Shown one piece after another: positions 50,928 to 63,090 of a stretch of 64,000 bases of DNA (position 1 is the stretch's first letter; every line of letters starts with the position of its first letter). The position numbers were made by a program, and so were the translations under genes. The stretch spans positions 231,715,891 through 231,779,890 of the forward strand of contig BTPG01000004.1 of assembly GCA_036245525.1 (NCBI GenBank), given 5' to 3'. The notes under the pieces were generated by a model. The model was not told where the DNA came from. It saw only the letters and a list, made by a program, of their open reading frames with translations, and made no database searches. This DNA comes from Semisulcospira habei. Its lineage: Eukaryota > Mollusca > Gastropoda > Semisulcospiridae.

Positions 50928-53333
50928 CCTTCCGACCCGGGCAACTACCGGCCTATCGCTTTGACATCATGTTTATGTAAAACTATGGAGCGCCTGGTCA
51001 ACGCCCGCCTGGTGTGGCATCTTGAGTCACAAGGTCTCCTCACAGACCTCCAGTGCGGTTTCCGGCGCTTCCGTAGTACAACTGACCATTTAGTCCGCTT
51101 TGAATCATTTATTCGAGATTCTTTTGTCAACAAGCAGCATGTCTATGCAATTTTCTTCGATCTTGAGAAGGCATATGACACTACCTGGAAGTATGGCATA
51201 ATGTCTGACTTGTTGGACATGGGTTTTAAAGGGCACCTGCCCGTTTTTATTCACAATTTTTTGACTAACCGGTCGTTCCATGTCCGTGTGGGCTCCACCC
51301 TCTCCGACTCCTTTGAACAGGAGATGGGTGTCCCACAGGGCAGCATTCTATCTCCTGTTTTATTTAGTATTAAAATTAATAACATTGTAAAGGCCGTCAA
51401 GGATGATTCTGAATGCTCTTTGTTTGTTGACGACTTTGCTTTGTGCGCACGTGGTCGAGGACTTGCGTCCCTTGAGAGGCGCTTGCAGCTGTGCGTTGAT
51501 CGCATCCAGCGGTGGGTGTCTCTCAATGGATTCAAGTTCTCGCCCTCCAAGACTGTTTGTGTGCATTTTACTAACCAGACGAAATTTTTTCCAGAACCTA
51601 GCCTGAGCATTGCTGGAGTGCCAATTAAGGTGGCCGAGGAGGCAAAGTTTCTGGGGGTCATTTTTGACAAAAGACTTACCTTCCGCAACCATATTAATTA
51701 CCTTAGAACCTCTTGTCAGAAGGCTCTCGACATTCTTCGTGTCGTCGGTCGTACTGACTGGGGTGCGGACCGTACTGTCTTACTTCGTCTGTACCGGGCC
51801 CTTGTTCGGTCCAAACTGGATTACGGCTCTGTGGTGTATGGCTCAGCTTCCAAGTCTGTGCTACAGCGTCTGAACACAATTCACCATCAGGGTCTGCGGA
51901 TATGTCTTGGGGCCTTCAGGACGTCTCCAGTTCCTAGTCTGTATGCCGAGGCAGGGGAGCCTTCTCTCAAGCTCCGCCGTATCCGCCTCATGCTCAGCTA
52001 CGTTCTGAAACTGAAGGCCCATCCAGACAATCCTGCCTATGATTGTGTTTTTAAACCATCGTTTGCAGAGATTTACGATACCCATCCGGGAGCTGTCCGT
52101 CCACTTTCTTTCCGTGTCCGACCTCATTTGCAGGCGGCCGGATTGGACCTGGACAGAGTTTCGGAATCCCTGCAACACATCACTCCACCTTGGCTCTTAC
52201 CAGTTCCTGACATCTTGCTGGACTTGACTGCCCACAAGAAAGACTCTACTCCACCAGCCATATACCAACAGAGCCTCAATGAACTGCTTTCAATTTTTCC
52301 TGGCTATTGTCGCATCTATACCGATGGGTCAAAGTCTGAGGATGGGAGAGTGGCTGCGGCCGCAGTGTCCTCTCGCCATCCTAGACGCCCATTTAAGCAC
52401 CGCCTCCCAGACCACTCATCTGTATTTAGTGCGGAACTGCAGGCGGTTCTGCTGGCACTCAGGCATGCTTATCGATCTAGAGAAAGGAACTTCCTGATTC
52501 TGTCTGACTCTCTTTCTGCCCTGCAGGCCCTTCAGGGCACGGGAAATGACCACCCACTGCTGGTGCAGATCAGAGAGCTCCACGCGGACTTGATGAAGGA
52601 ATATTATGATATCATTTTTATTTGGGTGCCAGGGCATGTGGGCATCGAAGGCAACAGGATCGCAGATTCTGCTGCCAACGATGCCCGCAATGACCCTGTC
52701 CCTGACACACAGACTGTTTATAGTGATTTTAGACATGTGGCTAGTGCGTACATAGCCCGTGAGTGGCAGTCCGAGTGGGACAAAGAGGAAGCTAACAAGC
52801 TGCATGAAGCCCTTCCTAAGTTGTCCGACGGTCTACCTTATCGCTGCGGCAGCCGCCGTGAGGAGACTGTCCTGGCTCGGCTCCACATCGGCCACACGTA
52901 TGTTACGCACTCTTATTTACTTAAACAGGAGGAGCGTCCATGGTGTTATGCCTGGGACGAGCAGTACTCTGTTCAACACTTTTTGTTGTCTTGTGCTGAT
53001 CTAATCGACACAAGGTATAAACATTTCACAGCAGACTCCTTGAAGGTTTTGTTCCGGGATGTGCCCCCGGACAAGATCTTCAGTTTTCTGAGAGAGTGCC
53101 ATATTTTTTATAAGATTTGAGCGTTTATCGATTAAGATGTTTCTATTATTTTGACCTTTTTGAGAGTCTTCCGACGTTTTCTTTAAAGACCTGTACGACA
53201 TTTTAGCCTGACATTTTTAAGGTATATTTACATCATGTCTTAAGACCTTTCTTTTAGTCTGGCTGACCAGATTTTTACCCTTCCCGCCGTGAGATGGCCT
53301 TAGTTGCCTGCTCGGCGTTAAACCCAAATAACT

Positions 53334-53568
53334 AACTAATTATGTTAGATACCGCTAAGGACATACGTCATGTGTTTACGTTAGATACCGGTCCCCCAGT
53401 GGGGGACGATTCGCTAAGGACATACGTCATGTGTTTACGTTAGATACCGGTCCCCCAGTGGGGGACGATTCGCTAAGGACATACGTCATGTGTTTACGTT
53501 AGATACCGGTCCCCCAGTGGGGGACGATTCGCTAAGGACATACGTCATGTGTTTACGTTAGATACCAT
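53334..53568. repeat. 60-bp minisatellite, right part
   Basis: About four units of GCTAAGGACATACGTCATGT-type sequence with the GGTCCCCCAGTGGGGGACG hairpin, nearly identical to each other. Continues the array interrupted at 43174. Confidence 0.9.
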
Positions 53569-53736
53569 GATTTGAAGGCTTGACTAGGGCACAGAGTAAT
53601 TTATAAATCAATTATTCAGATACAATGTCAATAAACATCTTTCTTTGACAGCGTGCTACAAGTGGGCTGACCAGGGTGCTGTTTTGTAAATCAATTATTC
53701 AGATACAAAGCCAAAATCATCTTTCTTTGCCAGGGT
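53569..53736. repeat. Two direct copies of a roughly 90-bp unit
   Basis: AAATCAATTATTCAGATACA followed by ATCTTTCTTTG(A/C)CAG occurs at about 53605-53655 and 53690-53736; a third end (TCTTTGCCAGGGTGCTACA) continues after the D5/D6 insertion at 54269. Confidence 0.7.
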
Positions 53737-54268
53737 CCCCCACCCGGGTCTGCCCTGGGGGACTTGGGTGGGGTTAGGTATTTTTTAGTTCCCAGGGTCA
53801 CCCTGGTCAGCCCCACAGGGTGGGTTTTTCTCTCTATTCTGGGGCATGTGTTTCTGTCTACCCTTTGTCCATTCACCTGTAGCCCCACCCGGGTCTGCCC
53901 TGGGGGACTTGGGTGGGGTTAGGTACTTTTTAGTTCCCAGGGTCACCCTGGTCAGCCCCACAGGGTGAGTTTTTCTCTCTATTCTGGGGCATGTGTTTCT
54001 GTCTACCCTTTGTCCATTCACCTGTATTTGCCTTTTTAAAACTCTCCCTACTGTCTGCACTGCCTGTAGCTCTTGATATTGGATGTGTGTTGCTAGATGG
54101 TCTTAGCTTTATTTAGGCCCCATGTTGTAGGTTTATTTAACGTATTTGGCCGGCTGGCGACATACATTCAATTTTCTGTTTAGTTTTTTTTCACAAGCAG
54201 TGCAGGCACGTCCTGAGAAAGCCTTGTTGCTGTCGGGACGTTAAGCAATGTACAATCAATCAATCAAT
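53737..54268 (+). mobile_element. SINE-like D5/D6 dimer
   Basis: D5 (53737-53881) is only the first 145 bp of D, joined directly to complete D6 (53882-54268). One target duplication, TCTTTGCCAGGGT at 53724-53736 and 54269-54281, flanks the pair, so both inserted as one unit. Confidence 0.85.
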
Positions 54269-54414
54269 TCTTTGCCAGGGTGCTACAGGTATACCCCACC
54301 GTCAGTCCTGTTGCTAAAACCTATGTAAAATCCGTTTCAATTCACTTGCAAAAAAGCAAGCTACTTGCATGAGCGTGGGAAAAACCTTTCACTCTTGGTC
54401 CATAACATTTAGAA

Positions 54415-55242
54415 TCTCTTGGCTTGACTTCGCGAACGAAGATTTTATAGGAGTTGCCCACGACGTCTGCAGGCTTGTTCGTGGCTGCGGAGGCCAATCC
54501 GAGACAGGCAGGTTCGACCGCAGTGGCTGCAGGGGAAGGTATGGTCAGGGTTCTGAGTTGCGGCATCTCTGTTTTTTCTCCTGAGCCGCTTGTCCTTAAG
54601 GCTAGCTCTGTGAGAGTCCTCAAAGGAGACAGCTGCCTTGTAAATGGTGGAGCGCCAGGTGTCACGGTCCGCAGCAAGCCAAGACCACTGGTGGTGGTCG
54701 ATTTGGCAGGCACTAAGTGACTTCTTGAGACAGTCTTTGTATCTCTTCTTTGGTGCCCCTCTGTCACGGTGTCCAGTAGCAAGCTCGCCGAACAGGGTGA
54801 TCTTTGGTAGGCGATGATCCTCCATCCTAGAGACATGCCCCGCCCAGCGGAGCCGGCACCCAAGACAGTGTATCGCCCTCCTCACATCACCATTGGCGAG
54901 TCTGAACTAAAGTCAGTGCACCAGTTTACTTACCTTGGCTGCATTATCACGTCGGACGCCAAGCTGGACAAGGAGCTTGACAGCAGGCTGGCAAAAGCGA
55001 ACAGCGCTTTCGGGCGACTTTTCAAGCGGGTGTGGCACAATCAACAGCTGAAAACAGGCACCAAAATCAGCGTGTACAGAGCTGTGGTCCTCACCACCCT
55101 GCTGTATGGTTCCGAGTCCTGGGCCCTCTACCGCAGCCAACTACAACTCCTCGAACGCTTCCACCAGCGCTGCCTGCGTACCATCCTGGGCATTCACTGG
55201 AGTGACTATGTCACCAACGTCGAGGTCCTTGAACAGACATAA
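54415..55242 (-). mobile_element. LINE A4 with 5' inversion (twin-priming structure)
   Basis: The 3' end of LINE A lies on the minus strand (54855-54415, from RWAGHVSRMEDH through the zinc finger and terminal hairpin). The adjacent upstream part of the same ORF (APKTVYRPPHITIGESEL to VTNVEVLEQ) lies on the plus strand at 54850-55241. About 15 codons between them are missing. Confidence 0.85.
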
Positions 55243-55575
55243 AAAGCATGGTTACGGGTCGTTAGACCACGCCAGAGCCTTTGTGCAACGTGACAACACA
55301 AACAAAACAAATAAGATTATGGTCCTCCAGAGCCTTTTTGTTCAATTTCAGTACTGAACAAGGTTAGGGACCGTTTAAAACAAAAGGTTACGAGCATTTA
55401 AAGCCACGCCAGAGCCTTTGTCTTAAACAGTAATATTATGGTTCTTTTGGTCGTGCCAAACACTTTTGTTCAATTTCAGTACTGAACAAGTTTATGAACC
55501 GTTCAAAACAGTAGGTTACGGGCCTTTTAAGCCACGCCAGAGCCTTTGCACAAACAAACAAACAAACAATAAACA
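55243..55575. repeat. Three imperfect copies of a roughly 140-bp repeat
   Basis: CACGCCAGAGCCTTTG recurs at about 55270, 55392 and 55534, and TTCAATTTCAGTACTGAACA at about 55340 and 55470. AT-rich, no coding potential. Confidence 0.7.
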
Positions 55576-55578
55576 AGG

Positions 55579-56231
55579 TTACAGACCAGCGTCAGGTTTT
55601 TTTTTCCAAAAATCGGCTATTTCCTGTATTTTCAGCATTTGTTCAATTTGCTCCCGCAAACTAAACACCTTTCGGAAAGACAGTGCAAGAAAATGAAATT
55701 TGGGGTACCCTCGTAGCAGCCTGGCTAGAACACACAACCGATGAGCATACGACTTGGAAATTTTACGTTTAATTTTAGCCAATCTGGCCAGTTCAATTTA
55801 GTTTGTTTTCGTATTTTCTGAATTTTATGGATTTCGGCACTTTGGATTAGCCACTCTCCATAGCAGATTGAAGCTGAAATGTTTAGGTGTTTTGTTCCCT
55901 GAAGTATTTTGTAGCCGTCTTCCAAATTCTTTTTTAACATGTCTAAAGTAAATATAGTCAAATCACATTGTTCTACTCTACTGCACGCAGGCGGCTTGCC
56001 ATCGGAAAGATTTTGTCTAAAGAACAAATCAAGTTCTTTTGGTTCTTTATTTGTCTTTCGTTTTTTCGAACCACTGTTGAGTTTATCACTCAAATTTCCT
56101 AGTGGTTTTTCCGGTTTTTCAAGCCGAAATTCTGGAGCTTTTGTTAACACGGAAAAAATGAACGCAGTCATTTTTTCATGGTATTCACCATGAGATCGCA
56201 AGATTGACGCCTCTTCCGGAGTCCAATTCAT
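55579..56231 (-). pseudogene. Unidentified protein, frameshifted or spliced
   Basis: A likely exon begins after TCATTTCAG with MNWTPEEASILRSHGEYHEK. The protein has a lysine-rich segment (SGSKKRKTNKEPKELDLFF), then GYKILQGTKHLNISASICYG and NWPDWL. At about 55783 the frame must shift to continue as AKIKRKISKSYAHRLCVLAR and YPKFHFLALSFRKVF to the stop at 55579. The helical, basic C-terminal part suggests nucleic-acid binding. I do not recognise the family; it may be host or a mobile-element gene. Confidence 0.45.
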
Positions 56232-57170
56232 TTTCTGAAATGAGCGAATGTTAGTGAGTGTAGCCTGGGTAAATAAAACTAGACCGGTCTGGTTAACTAT
56301 TGAACAGTATGACTTAGCGCAATGCAGTAACCGCGAGGCCGCCTGTCTTGTTTCTAAATAACACAAATTAACACGCAATCTAGCGATCTTACCGTCGTAT
56401 ATATTCACAAGATTTATCGATCACTGAATATCACCTCTGAGAATCAAGTCAGTCTTCAAAACACGTCCCACGGCTGTTCAGAACCACACTTTTAGTTAGG
56501 AGCGGCCGGGGGCCACTGAGTGCAAGATAAGCCATCTGTGGCAAGGCCGGGCGTGGGGGCAATTAGTCGTTAGCGCGCACCTCTTCAGGCAGCGTGACAG
56601 AGCTGTTCATGGTCCTAGAAAGGAGTGCTCTTTCATTACCCTACGCTATGTGTACGTGCCGACAGCAGCATACTGGCGCTCGGCAGCGGAAACGCTGAAA
56701 AGTGTTAGTAACTGAACATTCACAAAATACTTTTTTTTTTGCAAGAATATCATTATAACATGAGTGTAGATTTGTAGCTGATAAAATTTGCTTTCTTTTC
56801 ATACTAAACATGCCCATGCTGCTTACTTCCAGCACACCTGCAAGAGCAGTTACATTTCATATTTGCAATACAATGAACATGCACTGACACAAAAAAGCTC
56901 TAACTTTCAAGCTCAATCTGTTGTGCATCTAAGTTTTCTGTGGGATGAAAATTTGATGTATCTACGCAGCATTCTAGCCTCTACTGTTATCACTTACTTG
57001 AATTCTTGTTTCTTTCCTGCTAGAGCAACACTAGCGTCAAAAAGTACTCCACTGCTGAGAAGCTGGTAAGCTGGTAATCCGTTAGGTCCATCAAGACGAT
57101 CAACACAAACATGCTGATCCCAGCAGTGTTTATGCAGTACACTTGGGTTTACACGACAGTAAATTCATAA
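56232..57170. other. Unassigned DNA
   Basis: The open frame continuing upstream on the minus strand to 56408 precedes the candidate acceptor and has no features. Nothing else is recognised in this stretch. Confidence 0.4.
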
Positions 57171-57335
57171 CCACTAACACAACAGGTCTTCAGCACATCA
57201 CACTGGTTCCTTTATATTAACACAAATAACTAGGTCTGAAGCACACCACACTGGACCTTATAATATCGACACGAACACAAGTAATGGGTCTTAAGCATAT
57301 CACACTGGTGGTTCCTTTATATGAACAGTTTTTAG
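57171..57335. repeat. Three imperfect roughly 60-bp repeats
   Basis: GGTCTTCAGCACATCACACT, GGTCTGAAGCACACCACACT and GGTCTTAAGCATATCACACT follow each other, separated by TTCCTTTATAT-like sequence. Confidence 0.7.
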
Positions 57336-57347
57336 AATTTCCCTCAC

Positions 57348-57640
57348 AGGGATGAATACAGTTTTTGTAATTGAATTGATGATTTTCTTTTCAGTTTCAT
57401 TAGGCTTTGGTAACATTTTACACAAAACGAATTTGAGTAACACAGTCCACTAGTTTCATCTACAGTGATTCCATGTATTTCCTGAAGTTCAGCTACATAG
57501 ATTTCACACAGTTTTATTGGATTTTGATCAAGTGTTCGTTTTGACCTTCCTCCACATACTCTACATAGAGAATTTAACCTTTTAAAATGAAAGGCTCCTG
57601 TGTGTGCAAATGTTTCTTGTGTATGTTTTGTTCCCGCCAT
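57348..57640 (-). CDS. Small cysteine-rich (zinc-binding-like) first exon
   Basis: ATG in good context (GTTATGGCG) at 57640 opens about 97 codons. Cysteines are arranged as LCRVCGGR, LCEIYVAEL, GLCY and FCVKCYQSL, suggesting a paired-CxxC zinc-binding module of the kind found at the N-terminus of several transcription-factor-like and transposase-derived invertebrate proteins. The frame runs into a stop one codon after CCCT^GTGAGG, a good splice donor at 57347, so this is probably exon 1 of a longer gene with later exons to the left. No further exon was identified. Confidence 0.45.
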
Positions 57641-58482
57641 AACTGTACTGTCTACTCAGGCATTTGGAACAAAGGAACCAGGATAATATGGATGAGCAGA
57701 CAACAGTTAGTACATGATACTACTAAACAGTATCACATCTATATTGGAGGCTATGAGCAGAGCATAAAGCACAGGGATTACACAATACACAACAGAATTC
57801 CAGAACAGAGAATGAATGTTCAAACCAACTGGGTACTGTGGGGCTCAGATAACTTACCAGCCATGTTCAGTCACACACAAACACGGTACCTGTCTTTATC
57901 CTCGGATTGCACTCTTAAAAAAAACGTAACTGGAATTATACCACCAACACAGGAACCAGCACACAACGGTTCACAAGTGTGTCAAACGGTTCTATGTAGA
58001 AAATCTTTGAAGAGGAGATAGAGAACATTAAACACAGGCATAACCACCACACATCAGCAGTCCGTTACAGAGATTAGAGAAGGAATAGCTAACAGACTGT
58101 GACCTACTTTAAGCCTGTCGGCTGCGGGAGTGGCTGCAGCAAGCATGTTGCTGGCTAAACTAAAGAGTGGAAAATCCAGCGTTCTGCACAGCCGTGGTCC
58201 GTCTCCTACAAAGCCTGCTTAACAGAAAGAAATACGACCGGCTTGGTGTTTACAAACTAACACGTGACCGTTGCCATGAGCCGTCGGCGGTGTGTGCGTG
58301 TTCAGTACTAAGGGAAGTAAATGTGTATGTCGTTTTTGCTTATGACCAAAAGTTACATTCCTTTGTTTATGGGAAAATATGGGAAAAAACGGAGTGTGTT
58401 ATTAGATGAGCGATTTGTGGTCAAAAAACAATGGAATTAGGGGGTGTATGTAAATTGTCCAAAACCGCCCATATTATCTCTC
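57641..58482. other. Unassigned DNA
   Basis: The 144-codon plus-strand ORF at 57587-58021 overlaps the cysteine-rich exon antisense and has no family features. A short CT run lies at about 58480, where LINE A5 begins. Confidence 0.4.
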
Positions 58483-60443
58483 TCTCTAGTCGCTCCAGGA
58501 TCTGCCACATACCTTGCCTGCTCACAGTGTCAAACGCTTTTGTTAGGTCGACAAACGTTACGTACAGCCCTTTGTTCTGCTTGCGGCACTTCTCCTGAAG
58601 CTGTCTCAGCACAAAGACCATGTCGGTGGTGCTCCTGTTGGCTCTGAAGCCACACTGGCCCTCTGGGAGGTGGTCTTCAACGATGGCAGGTACCAGCCGA
58701 TTCAGGAGCAACCTTGCGAGAATTCCCGGCAATGGACAGCTGGGTAATTCCACGATAATTAGAGCAGGCAGACTTCTCTCCTTTGTTCTTGTACAGGGTG
58801 ATGATGACTGCATCACGGAGATCCTTTGGTAGTGTTCCTTTTTCCCAATCAGCAGAGAAAGAGGTCGTGGAGCTTGTTGTGCAGTGCTGGGCCTCCATGT
58901 TTCCAGATCTCTGGCGGGATTCCGTCAATGCCTGCTGCTTTGCCACTCTTGAGCTGGTGGATGGCTGTGAGGGTCTCTTAGGCGGTGGGCGGTTCGTCCA
59001 ATTCAACCTTTAGTGGAAGGTGTGGGATTTGGAGGATGACTGTTTCTTGAACAGTGCGCTCAGCGCCGAAGAGGTCCTGAAAGTATTCCGACCAGCGGTT
59101 CAAGATGGAGGTATTATCTGTGAGGAGTGCCTGTCCATCAGCGCTTCGCAGGGGACTTTGTACCAGGTGCCTAGGGCCTAGGGTTCGTAGAAGCCCCTGT
59201 TGTCACCGTTGTCAGCGCAGAGCTGGGTCCTCTGTGCGAGTCTGGACCAGCACTCGTTCTGGAGTTCTCTAAGCTTGAGCTGGACACTGCTGCAGATGAG
59301 GCGGAAGGCAGACTTCTTCACAGGGCAGGAAGGCTGGGCTAGGTGGGCCTGGTGGGCGGCTCTTTTTTTTTGCTAGAAGTTCCTGGATCTCTACGTCGTT
59401 TTCGTCAAACCAGTCTTTGTTCCTCTTTCTAGCAAAGCCCAAGACTTCCACAGAAGATTTTACAATAGCAGTTTTCAGTTGTTTCCAGAGTGTTTCAGGG
59501 GAGGAGTCTGCTGGATCAACTGTGTCTTTGAGCATGCGCTGTAAATCGGTCTGAAGGGCAGCTTTCTTGTCGTCACGCTGAAGGCTGGCAACATCAAGCT
59601 TTTTCTTGGGGGGGGCGGGGGAGGGGGGCCCTTTCTTGGGTTTCAGCTTGAGGCAGAGCCTGAGTTTGCAGCGAACAAGGCGGTGGTCAGTGTGGCACTC
59701 TGTGCTGGGCATCACTCTGGTGAGGAGGACGTCACTGCGGTCCCTCTGACACACTAGGACATAGTCGATAAGGTGCCAGTGCTTGGAGCGAGGATGCATC
59801 CAGGTGGTCTTTCGACTGTCCTTTTGCTAGAAAGTAGTGTTGGTGATGACAAGTTGCTGCTCTGCACAGAGCTCCAACAGTAGGCGATCATTGTCATTGC
59901 AGTTCCCAACGCCATGCTTGCCGAGGACTCCTTTTCAGGCTTCAGAGTCTTGGCCCAATCTGGCGTTGAAGTCGCCAAGGATGATGACTTTGTCGTCTGC
60001 AGGGGTGCTCTGCAGGAGGCTGCAGAGTAGAACTTGTCTTTTTCTGCAGGCTGTGCCAGGACGGTTGGGGAGTACACCCTGAGATCGGTGACGTATTGCT
60101 GGTGTCTCTGTGGGAGGCGCATGGACATGATGCGGTCGGAGTGACCCGTTGGTAGGTTTTCCAACTTAGTCGCAATGGGGGTCTTCACCATGAAGCCCAC
60201 GCCTGAGAGCCGTCTTTCTGATGCAGGCCTGCCTGACCAGTAGAGGGTGTACCCAGCGCCAAGTTCTTGGAGGCTGCCTTCCTCCGGGAGGCGTACTTCG
60301 CTGAGCGCGGCGATGTCGATGCTTAACCTCCGCAATTCATGGGCAATGAGGGCGGAGCGACGCTCAGGGCGTCCGCTGTCTGCTATGTCGAGCATGGTTT
60401 GGATGTTCCAGCATGCTACGTTGAGTCCGGTCGTGGTCGTCAT
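58483..60443 (-). pseudogene. LINE A5 endonuclease-RT ORF, broken
   Basis: Begins MTTTTGLNVACWNIQTML. Shows LSIDIAALSEVRLPE (catalytic E) and, after a frameshift near 59770, HWHLIDYVLVCQRD and CHTDHRLVRCKL (catalytic H). RT blocks YRGITQLSIAG, GFRANRSTTDMVF and VDLTKAFDTVSRQG follow with further shifts near 59300, 58990 and 58730. Here the catalytic block reads KAFD, unlike KAID in LINE A1. Confidence 0.75.
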
Positions 60444-61020
60444 GAGAGTAGATCCGTTGTTTTTTCTTGTTTTCTGACCGCATGAGAAGATGCCCGTTGA
60501 CCGCGGCTAGCCAACTGGGGTTACGAGGGGATGAGCTTTGGTTAGGCCACCTTTTCTAGGCCCCTCTTCGTGTGGAGCAAGCAGTGCTGTCCCTAGAGAA
60601 GGCTGCTTGGTCGTTCAGGGTGTGCCGAGTGACGTTGTCATCCCCAGGTCAACATCAGGCGACCAATATCCTGAACCGCCTGCATGCAGGTTTGAGACTG
60701 CGGCTTCCAGTGACATCTTTCACCTGCCGTTTTGCCCCTTGCCCATCGCTACAGGACTTGGAAAGTTCAGTGTCATAGTCCGTGGGCGTTTCCTAAACGG
60801 CCTGCGCGGTGGAGCTTTTTGGTGGAGTGCAGTGTGCGCAGTACTGGCCCCACCCTTTAAACCCTTGGTTCGTTTGCCATGGCGTAGCAAGCTGGGACGG
60901 TGGCATCAAGGTCCTCAGGTCCTAGGTTTTATATCAGACTGTCCTTGTCTTAGTCTCTGGCTCAAAAGCCTTTCCCGGAGACACGGGGGCTTTGATGTCA
61001 GGGGTTTCCTCCCTTAGCCT
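58483..61020 (-). mobile_element. LINE A5, 5' part with 5'UTR, 3' end missing
   Basis: Read on the minus strand: 5'UTR (61020-60444), endonuclease (60443 to about 59680), linker and the first RT blocks, stopping at LERLE/DLTKAFDTVSRQG near 58483. Loss of the 3' rather than the 5' end is unusual for a LINE and implies later breakage at the CT run. Confidence 0.8.
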
Positions 61021-61024
61021 TTCC

Positions 61025-63090
61025 GCAGCCAAGCAGCCAGATACAGACACACTAATTATCAACTAACTCCCACTACTGGTACAGCACAAATACAGACACT
61101 GTAATGATCAACTAACTCCCACTACTGGTACAACACAAATACAGACACTGTAATGATCAACTAACTCCCACTACTGGTACAGCACAAATACAGACACTGT
61201 AATGATCAACTAACTCCCACTACTGGTACAGCACAGACACTGTAATGGTCAACTAACTCCCACTACTGGTACAGCACAAATACAGACACTGTAATGATCA
61301 ATTAACATCCACTATTGGTACAGAAGAAATACAGACGCTGTAATGATCAACTAACTCCCACTACTGGTACAGCACAAATACAGACACACTAATTATCAAC
61401 TAACTCCCACTACTGGTACAACACAAATACAGACACTGTACTGATCAACTAACTCCCACTACTGGTACAGCACAAATACAGACACTGTAATGATCAACTA
61501 ACACCCTCTACTGGTACAGCACAAATACAGACACTGTAATGATCAACTAACTCCCACAAATACAGACACTGTAATGATCAACTAACTCCACTACTGGTAC
61601 AGCACAAATACAGACACTGTAGTGATCCATTAACATCCACTATTGGTACAGCAGAAATACAGACACTGTAATGGTCAACTTACTCCCACTACTGGTACAA
61701 CACAAATGCAGACACTGTAGTGATCAATTAACATCCACTATTGGTACAACAGAAATACAGACACTGTAATGATCAACTTACTCCCACTACTGGTACAACA
61801 CAAATACAGACACTGTAATGATCAGCTAACTCCCACTACTGGTAAGGCACAAATACAGACACTGTAATGATCAACTAACTCCCGCTACTGATACAGCACA
61901 AGTACAGACACTGTAATGATCAACTAACTCCCACTACTGGTACAGCACAGACACTGTAATGATCAACTAACTCCCACTACTGGTACAGCACAGACACTGT
62001 AATGATCAACTAACTCCCACTACTGGTACAGCACAGACACTGTAATGATCAACTAACTCCCACTACTGGTACAGCACAAATACAGGCACACTAATTATCA
62101 ACTAACTCTCACTTCTGGTACAACACAAATACAGACACTGTAATGATCAACTAACTCCCACTACTGGTACAACACAAATACATACACTGTAATGATCAAC
62201 TAACTCCCACTACTGGTACAGCACAAATACAGACACTGTAATGATCAACTAACTCCCACTACTGGTACAGCACAAATACAGACACTGTAATTATCAACTA
62301 ACTCCCACTACTGGTACAGCACAGACACTGTAATGATCAACTAACTCCCACTACTGGTACAGCACAAATACAGACACTGTAATGATCAACTAACTACCAC
62401 TACTGGTACAACACAAATACAGACACTGTAATGATCAACTAACTCCCACTACTGGTACACTTCAAATACAGACACTGTAATAATCAACTAACTCCCTCTA
62501 CTGGTACAGCACAAATACAGACACTGTAATGGTCAACTAACTCCCACTACAGCACAAATACAGACACTGTAATGATTAACTAACTCCCAGTACTGGTACG
62601 GCACAATACAGACACTGTAATGATCAACTAACACCTACTACTTGTACAATACAAATACAGACACTGTAATGATCAACTAACTAATGACACCCACTACTGG
62701 TACAGCACAAATACAGACTCTGTAACGATCAACTAACTCCCACTACTGGTACAGCACAAATACAGACACTGTAACGATCAACTAACTCCCACTACTGGTA
62801 CAGCACAAATACAGACTCTGTAATGATCAACTAACTCCCACTACTGGTACAGCACAAATACAGACACTGTAATGATCAACTAACTCCCACTACTGGTACA
62901 GCACAAATACTGACACTGTAACGATCAACTAACTCCCACTACTGGTACAGCACAAATACAGACACTGTAATGATCAACTAACACCTACTACTTCTACAGC
63001 ACAAATACAGACACTGTAATGATCAACTAACTATGACACCCACTACTGGTACTGCACAAATACAGACTCTGTAATGATCAACTAACTCTG
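61025..63090. repeat. 49-bp tandem satellite, about 2.1 kb
   Basis: Unit TACAGACACTGTAATGATCA then ACTAACTCCCACTACTGGTA then CAGCACAAA, repeated roughly 40 times with substitutions and shortened units that lack AAATACA. No unique spacers. Lies between LINE A5 and the exon at 63337. Confidence 0.95.

Larger units (their letters stand above)
45693..53120 (+). pseudogene. LINE B2 ORF2, split by LINE C and D4
   Basis: Endonuclease start MDSLLQWNCRGFQ at 45693 with TGA at about 45747; the endonuclease continues to 46111, resumes at 49440-50544 (SDHFPVVL, linker, first RT blocks), and continues from 50928 to 53120 with FFDLEKAYDTTW, GVPQGSILSPV, LFVDDFALC and an RNase H domain (YTDGSKSEDG, SAELQAVL, LSDSLSAL, VPGHVGIEGN). 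The last 719 codons are open. Confidence 0.85.
43175..53333 (+). mobile_element. LINE B2, I/Nimb-like element with three internal insertions
   Basis: Same architecture as LINE B1. Insertions: D3 (44380-44796) in ORF1, LINE C (46112-49439) in the endonuclease, D4 (50545-50927) in the RT. Target duplication TATGTTAGATACCG around 43161-43174 and 53340-53353, within the minisatellite. 3' end GCGTTAAACCCAAATAAC with a short TAAC tail. Confidence 0.88.

Noticed and set aside
60538..61017. 159-codon plus-strand ORF
   Set aside because: Antisense of the LINE A5 5'UTR; no family features.
61025..63090. CRISPR-like array
   Set aside because: Units are contiguous 49-bp tandem repeats with no unique spacers, in a eukaryotic context without cas genes.
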